From contig NZ_CP107841.1 of assembly GCF_036346855.1 (NCBI RefSeq), positions 3,786,001 to 3,850,000 of the forward strand: 64,000 nt of DNA, written 5' to 3'. A model generated the notes under the pieces. It ran no database searches. It worked only from the letters and a program-made list of their open reading frames with translations, and had not been told where the DNA came from. Made by a program: the position numbers and the translations under genes. Positions 25,534 through 35,073 of this stretch are shown here, piece after piece. This stretch comes from Streptomyces europaeiscabiei (GTDB lineage: Bacteria; Actinomycetota; Actinomycetes; Streptomycetales; Streptomycetaceae). The first letter of the stretch is position 1. Every line of letters starts with the position of its first letter.

Positions 25534-26964
25534 TTACGGCCGCAGCGCCGGCTCCCGCTCGACATCACGCTTGTCGAGCTTGGAGTCGAACTTCGCCAGC
25601 GGCTTCGCCTTGCTCGGGTCCGCCTGGACGGTGGCCGGGGCGACGCCCGCCCACTTCAGGATCCGGGCCGTGGCCAGGTCCTTCTGCGCCTCGACCAGGC
25701 CGGCGACGTTGGCGCCGTGGTTGGCGCCGGGTGCCGTGAAGACGTACGAGTCGCGGGCCTTCTTGCCCAGGTGGAACGGCTCGGCGCCCCACGGGTCGTT
25801 CTGCCCGTAGACGAAGAGCATCTGCTTGGCGTTGTCACGGACCCAGGTGTCGACGTCCCGCATCGCGTGCTGCTGGAACTTCATCTCGATGTCCCGCGGG
25901 ACGAAGTTCCGGGGCGGCTGGTAGCCGTAGCGGATGTACTTCTTCTCGATGTGCGGGAACTGGATGTCGGGCGCGCCCAGCTGCGTACCGGCCTGGTAGT
26001 AGTACGGCGTGTACTGCTCCAGGCCCTGGTCGGTGTAGGCGGAGAAGCCGGAGATCGTGTCGATGGACGTCCAGATCTCGTCGTCCGTCGCGGCCTCGGC
26101 GTCCTTCGGGATGGCGTCGCTGTCGCAGTCCGCGAGCTTGCTGTACTGCCAGAAGCCCCACACGTAGTCGAGGACGACCGCCTCGTACGCCTTGTCGAGG
26201 CTGCCGACCGTGTCGAAGGTGTAGCCCTCGGCGGCGACGACCTCCGCGTACTTCTTCTCCAGCGGCTCACGCCGGACGAGCGCCTCGCGCTGCACGGCGT
26301 TCAGCCGGTCGCGGCACTCCTTGGTGCCGACGTTCGCGAAGAACCGGTCGTACGCCGAGTCCTCCTTGTTGACGACGTCGTTGGGGGCGACGTACGCGAC
26401 GACGCCGTCCATGTCGTGCGGGTAGAAGCGCTCGAAGTAGGTGGCGGTCATGCCGCCCTTCGAGCCGCCCGTCGAGATCCACTTCTTGTTGTAGATCTTC
26501 CTCAGCGCCCTGAAGATCCGGTGCTGGTCGCTGGCCGCCTGCCAGATGTCCAACTTGGACCAGTCGGCCGGGTCGGGGCGGGACGGGTTGAAGAAGCGGT
26601 ACTCCATGGAGACCTGGTTGCCGTCCACGATCTGCGTGGGCTCGCGGCGGCCGGGGTTCGTGGAGACGTTGTAGCCGCCGGTGTAGAAGACCGTCGGACG
26701 GGCCGTGTCCTTGTGCAGCACCGTGATCCGCTGCTGGAACGTGCCCTTCTTCGGGTTCCTGTGGTCCACCGGCTGGGTGAAGTTGAGGACGAAGAAGCGA
26801 TAGCCCGGGTACGCCTTCTCCTGGACCAGGCTCATGCCCCGTACCCCGAGCAGTCGGTCCTTGATGTCGGCGGCGTCCGACCCCGCGGCGGTGGCCGCCC
26901 CCGCCGTGCTCAACGTGCCAATGAGCACCACGAGCGACAGCACCCATCTGAGTGCTTTGCGCAT
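25534..26964 (-). CDS. S37 family secreted tripeptidyl aminopeptidase (PS-10 type)
   Basis: 476 residues with a Sec signal peptide (KALRWVLSLVVLIGTLSTAGAATAAG). The alpha/beta-hydrolase catalytic serine is in STGGSKGGMTATYFERFYP (about residue 170), the Asp is in YGQNDPWGAEP (about 405) and the His is in APGANHGANV (about 428). This is the pattern of the Streptomyces tripeptidyl aminopeptidase family, which trims tripeptides from extracellular or propeptide substrates, for example in transglutaminase maturation. Monocistronic with a strong convergent terminator. Confidence 0.9.
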   Translation of the reverse strand: MRKALRWVLSLVVLIGTLSTAGAATAAGSDAADIKDRLLGVRGMSLVQEKAYPGYRFFVLNFTQPVDHRNPKKGTFQQRITVLHKDTARPTVFYTGGYNVSTNPGRREPTQIVDGNQVSMEYRFFNPSRPDPADWSKLDIWQAASDQHRIFRALRKIYNKKWISTGGSKGGMTATYFERFYPHDMDGVVAYVAPNDVVNKEDSAYDRFFANVGTKECRDRLNAVQREALVRREPLEKKYAEVVAAEGYTFDTVGSLDKAYEAVVLDYVWGFWQYSKLADCDSDAIPKDAEAATDDEIWTSIDTISGFSAYTDQGLEQYTPYYYQAGTQLGAPDIQFPHIEKKYIRYGYQPPRNFVPRDIEMKFQQHAMRDVDTWVRDNAKQMLFVYGQNDPWGAEPFHLGKKARDSYVFTAPGANHGANVAGLVEAQKDLATARILKWAGVAPATVQADPSKAKPLAKFDSKLDKRDVEREPALRP

Positions 26965-27163
26965 GCGTTTCTCCCCTTTGCAGCAGCTGTGCGCCGGAAG
27001 CTATCGGAGCCACGGTCGGGGCACCAGGGAAGAAAGGGGCCAACTGGACTGCTTCCAGCCGCAGATGGGAGGGATAGGGAAAACCCTGTGTGGCACACCC
27101 ATCCGCCAGAGGCCCGGGAGGCGGCGGCCCGGTGGGCATGGCGGGCGTGGCGGGCGTGGTGGT

Positions 27164-27541
27164 TCAGCGGAGGATCCATCCCGAGTCGTACGTCTTGCCG
27201 CCGGCCCGTGCGTTGATCCACACGGCGCGTCGGCCCGCGTGCACGGTCACGGGACCGGCGGGGTGTTTCTTGTTACGCACCCACTGGCCGCCCCAGGCCC
27301 GGATGCGCACGGTCCCCTTGCGGGCCTGCTTCCGGGGCACGAGCACGGCGCACACATACCGGCCGCCCTTGCGGTACACCCGTACGGTCCCGGTGTCGAA
27401 GGTCAGCGTCCGCACCTTGCGTCCGCCGCAGGACGCGGCGGCTTCCGCGCTCGCCGGCGGCCCGGCCAGTGTCAGCAGCCCGGCGGTCGTCAGCACGGCC
27501 AGTCCGAGCGTCATTTGCCGACGTATCCCACGCCTGCTCAC
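27164..27541 (-). CDS. small secreted basic protein, unknown
   Basis: 125 residues from a GTG with GGGAGGGG upstream. Signal peptide 1-31 (RRGIRRQMTLGLAVLTTAGLLTLAG, then PASAEA). The mature part is basic and beta-rich with two Cys (ASCGGRK and YVCAVL) and ends SGWILR. No domain recognised. It lies between the S37 peptidase and the ABC exporter gene, all on the minus strand, but probably with its own promoter. Confidence 0.75.
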   Translation of the reverse strand: MSRRGIRRQMTLGLAVLTTAGLLTLAGPPASAEAAASCGGRKVRTLTFDTGTVRVYRKGGRYVCAVLVPRKQARKGTVRIRAWGGQWVRNKKHPAGPVTVHAGRRAVWINARAGGKTYDSGWILR

Positions 27542-27634
27542 TACTGCCCCTCCCGCTACACGCCCGTACTGATGTACGGACGCATGACCCCCTCGAACGG
27601 TTGCCCGCTCAGGGGGACACGCTACGAAGGGCCC

Positions 27635-30600
27635 CTACGGCTTCAGAACCGGCTCGCCCACGAAGGTCCGCCAGAGTTCCGCGTACCGGCCGTCGCGGGC
27701 CAGCAGTTCGTCGTGGGTGCCGTCCTCCGTGACGCGGCCGTGGTCCATGACGACGACGCGGTCGGCTCGGGCGGCCGTGGTGAGGCGGTGGGCCACGACG
27801 AGCGTCGTACGGCGGCCGGCGAGGCGGTCGGTGGCGTGGTTGACCTGGGCCTCGGTGGCCAGGTCCAGGGCGGCCGTCGCCTCGTCGAGGAGCAGGATGT
27901 CGGGGTTCACCAGCTCGGCGCGGGCCAGGGCGATCAGCTGGCGTTGCCCGGCGGAGAGGTTGCGGCCGCGTTCGGCGACCTCGTGGAGGTAGCCGCCGTC
28001 GAGCGTGGCGATCATGTCGTGGGCGCCGACGGCACGGGACGCGGCCTCCACCTCGGCGTCGGTGGCGGCGGGGCGGCCGTAGGCGATGGCGTCCCGGATC
28101 GTGCCCTGGAAGAGGTACGCCTCCTGCGGGACGACGCCCAGGCGGTGTCGGTACGAGGTGAGGTCGAGGTCGCGCAGGTCGGTGCCGTCGACCGTGACCC
28201 GGCCGCCGGTGGGGTCGTAGAAACGGGCGACGAGTTTGACGAGCGTCGACTTGCCGGCGCCGGTCTCGCCGACGAAGGCGACGGTCTGCCCGGCGGGGAT
28301 CGACAGCGCCACACCGCTCAGGGCCGCTTCCCCTTCGAGGTCGGCCCCGTACGCGAAGTCCACGTCCTCGAAGGTGATGTCGCCGCGCAGGGAGACCACC
28401 TCCCGGGGCTCGGAGGCCGCCTTCGTCGACGTCGGCTCCTGGAGGAGTTCCTGGATGCGGCCCAGGGAGACGGTGGCCTGCTGGTAGCCGTCGAAGACCT
28501 GGGAGAGCTGCTGGACGGGGGCGAAGAAGAGGTCGATGTAGAGGAGGTAGGCGACCAGGGCACCGGTGGTGAGGGTGCCCGCGTCGACGCGGTGGGCGCC
28601 GACGACCAGGACGGCCGCCGCGGCCGCCGAGGACAGGAACTGCACGAACGGGAAGTAGATCGAGATCAGCCACTGGCCGTGGACGCGGGCCTGGCGGTAG
28701 CTGTCGCTGCCGGCCGCGAACCGCTCGCCCCCGTCACGCTCGCCCCGGAACGCCTGCACGATCCGCAGCCCGGCCACCGACTCCTGCAGGTCCGCGTTGA
28801 CCACGGAGACCCGCTCACGGGCCAGCTCGTACGCCTTCACGCTCGCCCGGCGGAAGAAGACCGTACAGACGATCAGCGGGGGGAGCGTGGCGAAGACGAC
28901 GAGGGCGAGCTGTACGTCGAGCACGAGCAGGGCACCCATGATGCCGAAGAAGGTGACGACGGAGACGAAGGCCGTGACGAGGCCGGTCTGGAGGAAGGTC
29001 GAGAGAGCGTCGACGTCCGTCGTCATCCTCGTCATGATCCGGCCCGTCAGCTCCCGCTCGTAGTAGTCGAGTCCGAGGCGCTGCAGCTGGGAGAAGATCT
29101 TCAGACGGAGGGAGTACAGGACGCGTTCGCCGGTTCGGCCGGTCATGCGCATCTCGCCGATCTGGGCCGCCCACTGCGCGATGACCGCGAACAGGCCCAG
29201 CAGGGACGCGGCCCAGACCGCGCCCAGGGCCGCCTGCGAGACGCCCTCGTCGATGCCGTGCCGGATCAGCACGGGCAGCAGCAGGCCCATGCCCGCGTCG
29301 ACGGCGACGAGCGCCAAACTGATCAGAAGGGGCGGGCCGAAGCCGCGCAGCAGCCGCTTCAGGCCGTACGACTCCTCCGGCGCGACCGCGCGGGCCTCGT
29401 CGATGCCGGGGGTGTCGGTCGCCGGGGGCAGCGCTTCGACCTGGGCGAGGAGTTCGGGGGTGGCGGGGGTGCCGTCGAAGGCGGTGTCGCGGGGCTCCCG
29501 GTCCCCGGTCCACAGCCGGGGCGTGATGCCGCGCTCGGCGTCGAACTCGGCGTCCAGTTCGTCCCGTATCGAGTCCCGTACGGCGGTGTCGTCGGCCTTG
29601 GTGAGGGAGGTCGGCGGGACGTGCCCGGGTGAGACGCCGCCGAGTTCGTCCGGGTCGGTGAGCAGCCGACGGTAGAGGGCGGAACGGCGCTCCAGTTCCT
29701 CGTGGGTGCCGATGTCGCCGAGGCGGCCCTCGTCGAGGACGGCGATGCGGTCGGCGAGGTTGAGGGTGGAGCGGCGGTGGGCGATCAGGAGGGTGGTGCG
29801 GCCCTCCATGACGTGGGTGAGCGCCTCGTGGATCTCGTGCTCCACGCGGGCGTCCACGGCGGAGGTCGCGTCGTCGAGGACGAGAAGGCGGGGGTCGGTG
29901 AGGATCGCGCGGGCGAGGGCGACGCGCTGGCGCTGGCCGCCGGAGAGGGTGAGGCCGTGTTCGCCGACCTTGGTGGCGTAGCCGTCGGGCAGCTCGGCGA
30001 TGAAACGGTCCGCCTGGGCGGCGCGGGCGGCGGTCTCGATCTGCTCGTCGGTCGCGTCCGGACGGCCGTACGCGATGTTGGCGCGGACCGTGTCGGAGAA
30101 GAGGAAGGAGTCCTCGGGGACCAGGCCGATCGCGGCGCGCAGCGAGTCGAGGGTCAGCTCGCGGACGTCGTGGCCGCCGATGAGGACGGCGCCGCGGGAC
30201 ACGTCGTAGAAGCGTGGGAGGAGGAGGGAGACGGTGGACTTGCCGGAGCCGGAGGAGCCGACGACGGCGAGGGTCTCGCCGGAGCGGATCTCGAAGCTGA
30301 GGCCGTCGAGGACGGGGGTGGTTCTGCCGTCGGCGCCGTCATAGCCGAAGGACACGTCGTCGAACTCGACGGTCGCGGGCGCGTCGGCGGGCAGCGTCTT
30401 CGTGCCGTCGTCGAGCGTGGGCTCGGTGTCGATCAGCTCCAGGACGCGCTCGGTGCCGGCGCGGGCCTGCTGGCCGACGGTGAGGACCATGGCCAGCATG
30501 CGGACGGGGCCGACCAGCTGGGCGAGGTACGTGGAGAACGCGACGAACGTGCCGAGTGTGATGTGCCCGCGCACGGCCAGCCAGCCGCCGAGCGCCAGCA

Positions 30601-31387
30601 TGGCGACCTGGCCGAGGGCGGGGACCGCCTGGAGGGCGGGGGTGTACCGGGAATTGAACCGGATGGTGCGCAGCCGCCCCGCGAAGAGCCGCCGCCCGAC
30701 CTCCCTCAGCTTCCCGGTCTCCTGCTCCTCCTGCCCGAACCCCTTCACCACGCGTACGCCGCTGACGGCGCCGTCGACCACGCCCGCGACGGCGGCGGCC
30801 TGGGCCTGGGCGTACCAGGTGGCGGGGTGCAGCTTGGTGCGGCTGCGCCCGGCGATCCACCACAGGGCGGGGGCGACGGCGATCGCGACCAGGGTGAGCG
30901 GCAGGGACAGCCACGCCATGATCACGAGGGAGATCAGGAACAGCAGGATGTTGCCGATGGTCATCGGCAACATGAAGAGCAGGCCTTGGATCAGCTGGAG
31001 GTCGCTGGTGGCACGGCCGACGACCTGCCCGGTGGACAGCTCGTCCTGCCGCCGCCCGTCGAGGCCGGTGATCGTCCCGTACATCTCCGTCCGCAGATCG
31101 TGCTGGACGTCGAGGGCGAGGCGGCCGCCGTAGTAGCGGCGGATGTAGGTGGAGACGTACACGAGGAGGGCGGCGCCGATCAGGGCCGCCGCCCAGGGGC
31201 CCATGTCCCTGGTCCTGTCCCCGATCACGTCATCGATGATCACCTTGGTGATCAGGGGGACCAGCGCCATCACCGCCATACCGGCGAGGGACGAGCCGAG
31301 GGCGAGGATCACGCCCTTGGGATACCGCCAGGCATATCCGGCCAGTCTGCGCGCCCAACCTCGGTCGCCCCCCTGCTGCGCTGCCAC
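27635..31387 (-). CDS. fused ABC exporter, two TMD-NBD halves in one chain
   Basis: 1250 residues from a GTG at 31387 (AGGAGGGC upstream): TMD1 about 15-300, NBD1 345-575, TMD2 680-950, NBD2 1000-1240. It is an exporter of the multidrug/lipid type; each half alone would be a normal half-transporter. NBD1: Walker A GSSGSGKST, signature LSGGQRQRVALARA, Walker B VLDDATSAVD. NBD2: Walker A GETGAGKST, signature LSAGQRQLIALARA, Walker B LLLDEATAALD. The catalytic Glu after Walker B is Asp in NBD1 and the partner signature in NBD2 is LSAGQ. These two together form one degenerate ATP site, as in heterodimeric exporters such as TM287/288. Substrate unknown. Confidence 0.93.
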   Translation of the reverse strand: MAAQQGGDRGWARRLAGYAWRYPKGVILALGSSLAGMAVMALVPLITKVIIDDVIGDRTRDMGPWAAALIGAALLVYVSTYIRRYYGGRLALDVQHDLRTEMYGTITGLDGRRQDELSTGQVVGRATSDLQLIQGLLFMLPMTIGNILLFLISLVIMAWLSLPLTLVAIAVAPALWWIAGRSRTKLHPATWYAQAQAAAVAGVVDGAVSGVRVVKGFGQEEQETGKLREVGRRLFAGRLRTIRFNSRYTPALQAVPALGQVAMLALGGWLAVRGHITLGTFVAFSTYLAQLVGPVRMLAMVLTVGQQARAGTERVLELIDTEPTLDDGTKTLPADAPATVEFDDVSFGYDGADGRTTPVLDGLSFEIRSGETLAVVGSSGSGKSTVSLLLPRFYDVSRGAVLIGGHDVRELTLDSLRAAIGLVPEDSFLFSDTVRANIAYGRPDATDEQIETAARAAQADRFIAELPDGYATKVGEHGLTLSGGQRQRVALARAILTDPRLLVLDDATSAVDARVEHEIHEALTHVMEGRTTLLIAHRRSTLNLADRIAVLDEGRLGDIGTHEELERRSALYRRLLTDPDELGGVSPGHVPPTSLTKADDTAVRDSIRDELDAEFDAERGITPRLWTGDREPRDTAFDGTPATPELLAQVEALPPATDTPGIDEARAVAPEESYGLKRLLRGFGPPLLISLALVAVDAGMGLLLPVLIRHGIDEGVSQAALGAVWAASLLGLFAVIAQWAAQIGEMRMTGRTGERVLYSLRLKIFSQLQRLGLDYYERELTGRIMTRMTTDVDALSTFLQTGLVTAFVSVVTFFGIMGALLVLDVQLALVVFATLPPLIVCTVFFRRASVKAYELARERVSVVNADLQESVAGLRIVQAFRGERDGGERFAAGSDSYRQARVHGQWLISIYFPFVQFLSSAAAAAVLVVGAHRVDAGTLTTGALVAYLLYIDLFFAPVQQLSQVFDGYQQATVSLGRIQELLQEPTSTKAASEPREVVSLRGDITFEDVDFAYGADLEGEAALSGVALSIPAGQTVAFVGETGAGKSTLVKLVARFYDPTGGRVTVDGTDLRDLDLTSYRHRLGVVPQEAYLFQGTIRDAIAYGRPAATDAEVEAASRAVGAHDMIATLDGGYLHEVAERGRNLSAGQRQLIALARAELVNPDILLLDEATAALDLATEAQVNHATDRLAGRRTTLVVAHRLTTAARADRVVVMDHGRVTEDGTHDELLARDGRYAELWRTFVGEPVLKP

Positions 31388-31525
31388 GCCGGTGCCCTCC
31401 TGTTCGTCCTGGTCTCCGCAAGACACCAACGCGGCGGAAGAAGGATTTCATCCCGCCGCAATATTCGGGGGGCGCCTGACGGCTCGGGGTTCGGTTCGTC
31501 GGCGGGTGCTGGGTGCGGCGGGGCT

Positions 31526-31657
31526 GGGTGCGGCACGGGCCGGGTGCGGCACGGGCCGGGTGCGGCACGGGCCGGGTGCGGCACGGGCCGGGTGCGGCAC
31601 GGGCCGGGTGCGGCACGGGCCGGGTGCGGCACGGGCCGGGTGCGGCACGGGCCGGGT
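31526..31657. repeat. 16-bp tandem repeat, 8 copies
   Basis: Unit gggtgcggcacgggcc occurs eight times without error from 31526 to 31653 plus a partial ninth. Diverged units precede it and the palindromic repeat element follows directly. Confidence 0.95.
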
Positions 31658-31757
31658 GCGCAGTTCCCCGCGCCCCTGAAAAAGCAGGGACTGCGCCCCT
31701 TGCTTTTTCGACGGCCGCAGGGCTGTCCTCTTTTAGGGGCGCGGGGAACTGCGCGAC
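31658..31757. repeat. intergenic palindromic repeat element, copy 2
   Basis: gcgcagttccccgcgcccct (31658 on) is the inverted copy of aggggcgcggggaactgcgc (31735 on). The interior carries the inverted pair aaaaagcaggg / cccttgcttttt. Same family as the element at 22160-22306. Confidence 0.9.
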
Positions 31758-31843
31758 CGGCCCCCACCCAACCCGCGCTTTGGGGGTCGAAGGGGCGCAG
31801 CCCCTGGGATGGGACGGGTAGGGGCGGCAGGGGCGAGAAACGC

Positions 31844-32292
31844 CTACGCCGGACCTTCCTCCCGCTCCTGCTCCGTGGTGTCCACACCCCCCTCCGCCGG
31901 CTCCTCGTCCCGGCTGAACAGGCACACGAACACGCACCCGCAGCGATCAACGCGGCCACGTACCAGTTCGCGCCCGGCATGTCCCACGAGAGGGACGTGC
32001 CGAAGAGGATCCCCGCCGGCAGCGAACCGATCATGCTGCCGGCGCCGCGGAAGAAGTGCATGGCGCCCATGGCCTTGGCGAGCCGGTCGGCGGGGACCTT
32101 GCGGGTGACCCAGATGTCGAAGGACGGGACGAAGAGGATCTCGCGGAGGACGACGGTGACGCAGCCGACGACCACCCAGGGCGCGGAGCGGCCCGCGCCG
32201 AACGCCGTGAACGCCGCGAACGCCACGAACACCGCGAACACCGCGAACACCGCGAACACCGCGACCATGCCCGCCAGACCCAGCACCATCAC
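31844..32292 (-). pseudogene. C-terminal remnant of an MFS transporter
   Basis: About 110 residues resemble the last membrane segments of a major facilitator: VPSFDIWVTRKVPADRLAKA and AMHFFRGAGSMIGSLPAG. The rest of the protein is missing upstream. After ALIAAGA near 31950 the frame shifts; the proper tail (LFSRDEEPAEGGVDTTEQ, then TAG at 31844-31846) continues in another frame. The front end is an array of 9-bp units (cgcgaacac, about 32215-32270) giving an artificial VFAVFAVF run. Truncation plus frameshift mark it as dead. Confidence 0.7.
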
Positions 32293-32325
32293 CGCGCCGT
32301 GCGCTCCGGGACGCGAGGTATGGCG

Positions 32326-33429
32326 TCAGCGTGCCGGGGCCCCTGTTTCCACCGGTGTGATGGTCCAGGGCCTCTTCGTCGCCTCTGGCGCCACACGGAC
32401 CCGAAGCGAGTAGAACCGGGTGGTCTGTACGGCGTTCTGGTTGTCGTCGCTGACCAGCACCACGTTCAGCCGTCCCCCGGACCGCGAGGGCCCGGTGACG
32501 GCCATCCCCTCGATGTTGTCGAGCAGCGGATTCGGCTGGGGCTGCTTGGCGGTGGCGCCGAGGGAGGGGCAGTTCACGAGGTCGGCGAGGAGGGTCTTGC
32601 GGACGAGCCGTACGCCGTCACCGTCCTGCCCGGTGAGGACGTCGACGCCGCTGGTGTCGGTCGCGCCGCGCGTGTCGGCGGCATAGAGGCGAACCGTGTT
32701 GCCGACCCCGGCGGTGAAGCCCCGCTCCAGCACCAGCAGCCGCCCGCCCGGGAGGCCCGCCACCTCGACGACGCCGAGTCCGGTGTCGGAGCGGTAGCCG
32801 TACTGGGCCGAGAGCCTGAAGTCCCGTGCGCCGCCGTGGCGTTGCCAGGTCTGGAAGCGGACGGCCCCGGCGGTGTCGCCGCTGAGGGCGCCCTCCATCG
32901 AGGCGAGCAGGGTGCGCTCGCCGGGCAGGAGGGTGAGCCCCTCGAAGGTCTGGTTGGCGACGGCCCGCCCGGCCGGGGCGACCTTCAGCGCGTCGGGCAC
33001 GGGAAGGCTGCCCAACAGCCGCCCCCGCCGGTCGTACCGCCGTACGGACGGCTCGGTCTCGGAGGTGACGAGCCGGGTGCCGTCGCGGTCGACGGCCAGA
33101 CCCTCGGAGTCGAGCGCGGCACCGGTCTCCGTGGCGAGCGGGACGACGCCCCTCGGCCGGAGCGTGCGGCCGTCGAGGGTGAAGAGGGAGGAGCGGTCGG
33201 AGACGGCGAGGAGCGAGCCGTCGTGGTCGACGGCGAGGCCGGAGAGGTTCCCGACGAAGGTGCCCGCGTACGTCGTCTTGTCCAGGGCGTCGGAGTACGC
33301 CTCGATCGACACGGACGACGAACAGGCGTGGCTCCGCGCCGAGTCGGCGTGGACGGGCCCGGCGGCGGCGAAGGTGGTGGCCGCCGCCAGGCCTGCGGTC
33401 AGGGTCGCGACGAGGCTTCGGAGAGGCAT
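32326..33429 (-). CDS. secreted esterase-like/phytase-like family protein
   Basis: 367 residues with a Sec signal (SLVATLTAGLAAATTFAAAGPVHAD). The mature part is beta-propeller-like with the phytase-like domain pattern: GNLSGLAVDHDGSLLAVSDRS, then DSEGLAVDRDGTRLVTSE, NQTFEGLTLLPG and PLLDNIEGMAV. This family is annotated 'esterase-like activity of phytase' and its substrates are mostly untested. Probably monocistronic, extracellular. Confidence 0.87.
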   Translation of the reverse strand: MPLRSLVATLTAGLAAATTFAAAGPVHADSARSHACSSSVSIEAYSDALDKTTYAGTFVGNLSGLAVDHDGSLLAVSDRSSLFTLDGRTLRPRGVVPLATETGAALDSEGLAVDRDGTRLVTSETEPSVRRYDRRGRLLGSLPVPDALKVAPAGRAVANQTFEGLTLLPGERTLLASMEGALSGDTAGAVRFQTWQRHGGARDFRLSAQYGYRSDTGLGVVEVAGLPGGRLLVLERGFTAGVGNTVRLYAADTRGATDTSGVDVLTGQDGDGVRLVRKTLLADLVNCPSLGATAKQPQPNPLLDNIEGMAVTGPSRSGGRLNVVLVSDDNQNAVQTTRFYSLRVRVAPEATKRPWTITPVETGAPAR

Positions 33430-33489
33430 GGCGTCACCGTAGGACGACGCCGGTGATCCACGGATGGCCTCGCCGTGAACGTCCGGATA

Positions 33490-34479
33490 TCAGCCGCTGC
33501 CGGTCCCGGCCTCCGGCACCGGCACGGTCGCCTCCTGAGGCCGGTCGGTGGGCACGTACCGCTCCACGCTCGGCGTACCCGAGGCGTTCTTCGCGACGGG
33601 CACGAGATCCTTGTGGATGACCTTGGCGACGGCCTGGATGGTGTTGACCCCGTACTGCATGTCGGGGTTGCCGTGGGTGAGAACGGTGATCGTGTAGTCC
33701 CGCTTGCCGCCGACGAACGTGCCGACGCTGTGCACCCGCCAGCCGTGCGTGGCGCGCGACAGCCACCCGTTCTTGACGTGCACCTTCACGGTGGAGGGCG
33801 CCCCTGCGGGGGTTCCCCAGCGCTGCCCGGCGACGACCTTGTTCATGAGCTTGAGGACGTAGGCGCGGGCGTTGTCGCTCAGGACGTTGTTCTTCGCGGT
33901 GAGCAGCGCGAGCAGCCGCTGTTCGTCCCGGACGGTGATCTGGGTGAGGCCCCAGTAGTTGTTCGCACCCGGCTTGGTCTGGGTCATCTTGGCGGCGGTG
34001 AGGAACGCCTTGATCTTGGTCAGTCCGAGTTGTTTCCACAACGTGCTGGTGGAGGCGTTGTCCGACTTGGTGATCATGGCGGTGGCGAGCTTGGTCTCAC
34101 GGTCGGTGAGATAGCGGTTCTTCTTCTTCGCGTCGTACAGCAGCGCGGCGAGCACCGTCACCTTCACGACGCTGGCCGAGTCGAAGGCGGTGTCGCCCCG
34201 CAGCGTGCAGGTGGTGTCGGTGACCCGGTCGTACAGCCCGACCGCCACCGTCCCCTTCCGCTTAGCCAGCGCGGCCGTGATGTCCTTCTGCAGCTTCTCG
34301 GCCAGTCCGGCCTGCTTAGACGTACAGGTGACCTGCGGCGTCGGCGCCGCGGCGGCGGCCGGCGCGAACGCCGTGGCCGCCGACGTCACGATCATCCCCG
34401 CCCCGATCCCCGCAGCGACCACACGTGTCCTTCTGGACGTACGCGACACCCGGGATACCCCCGATATCCGGTGAGTCAT
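33490..34479 (-). CDS. secreted serine hydrolase, class A beta-lactamase fold
   Basis: 329 residues. The N-terminus is basic, then a signal ending AAAAAP. Penicillin-recognising motifs are all present: SxxK as SASVVKVTV (about 102-110), SDN in TKSDNASTS (about 139), and a KTG-like KNGW (about 238). The region is not a close match to known resistance enzymes, and the Glu-containing omega-loop motif of true class A enzymes is not obvious, so cell-wall hydrolase or an unknown esterase role is as likely as lactamase activity. The last 30 residues are Pro-rich and probably disordered. Confidence 0.85.
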   Translation of the reverse strand: MTHRISGVSRVSRTSRRTRVVAAGIGAGMIVTSAATAFAPAAAAAPTPQVTCTSKQAGLAEKLQKDITAALAKRKGTVAVGLYDRVTDTTCTLRGDTAFDSASVVKVTVLAALLYDAKKKNRYLTDRETKLATAMITKSDNASTSTLWKQLGLTKIKAFLTAAKMTQTKPGANNYWGLTQITVRDEQRLLALLTAKNNVLSDNARAYVLKLMNKVVAGQRWGTPAGAPSTVKVHVKNGWLSRATHGWRVHSVGTFVGGKRDYTITVLTHGNPDMQYGVNTIQAVAKVIHKDLVPVAKNASGTPSVERYVPTDRPQEATVPVPEAGTGSG

Positions 34480-34623
34480 CAGACCCTTCCCATCCCCTTG
34501 AGCGACTGGAACCCGCCTCAGGCGGGCTCACCTCAGTCGACTCGCAAGTATGAGCGATGGTTGTACGTACGTTCGCAGAACCGGGGATTCATATCGGCGC
34601 GGGGCCGTGGGCATGAAGAAGGC

Positions 34624-34998
34624 ATGGCAGGGACGACACTGGACGATCACGCCAAGGCCGGGCGGCTGTACGCCGCCCTGCGGGCGCTGCACCTCCTCAC
34701 GACCGCCTCGGGATCACCGCCCGGGCCGGAAAGGCTCGCACCGAAGAGGGTGCCCGCCCAACTGGTGGACAGCGGACTGGAGTCGCTGCACAAGTACCTT
34801 GTCAGGGCCAGGGCCCAGGGCGGCGATCGATGGGCCGCGGTGGTCGAGGTGTACCACGAGATACCGGAACTCTTCCCGGCACCGAGGGTGCCCGGCACCA
34901 CCATGAGCCCCGGCGAACAGCGGTCGTTCATGGAGGCGTACGAGGAGCAACTCCGCTCGTACAAGGCGAAGTTCGGCAAGCTCTTCCCGACGGAGTGA
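34624..34998 (+). CDS. hypothetical protein
   Basis: 124 residues, soluble and helical, rich in Arg, Ala and Leu (GRLYAALRALHLLTTAS, SLHKYLVRARAQ, RSFMEAYEEQLRSYKAKFGKLF). The ATG at 34624 follows GAAGAAGG. It lies 75 bases before a DUF4180 gene and may share its transcript. No family recognised. Confidence 0.7.
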   Translation: MAGTTLDDHAKAGRLYAALRALHLLTTASGSPPGPERLAPKRVPAQLVDSGLESLHKYLVRARAQGGDRWAAVVEVYHEIPELFPAPRVPGTTMSPGEQRSFMEAYEEQLRSYKAKFGKLFPTE

Positions 34999-35073
34999 AG
35001 TCCTCCCACAGCGCCGCGAGGCCGGCAGCCGCCCTGATGTCTCGCAGGGAACCGGACAGTAACCTCGAGACTC

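Noticed and set aside
26834..29632. 932-residue plus-strand frame over the peptidase and exporter genes
   Set aside because: Antisense to genes with clear catalytic motifs; Val/Gly/Asp-rich shadow composition.
31526..31657. CRISPR or coding repeat protein
   Set aside because: Unit is 16 bp without spacers and the frame shifts with each copy because 16 is not a multiple of 3.
29702..32413. 903-residue plus-strand frame antisense to the exporter and through the 16-bp array
   Set aside because: It translates the repeat array into a meaningless GAARAGCGTG run and has no ribosome site.
33490..34479. True beta-lactamase resistance gene
   Set aside because: SxxK, SDN and a KTG-like motif are present, but the omega-loop Glu is not evident and the context shows no resistance genes; only the fold is claimed.
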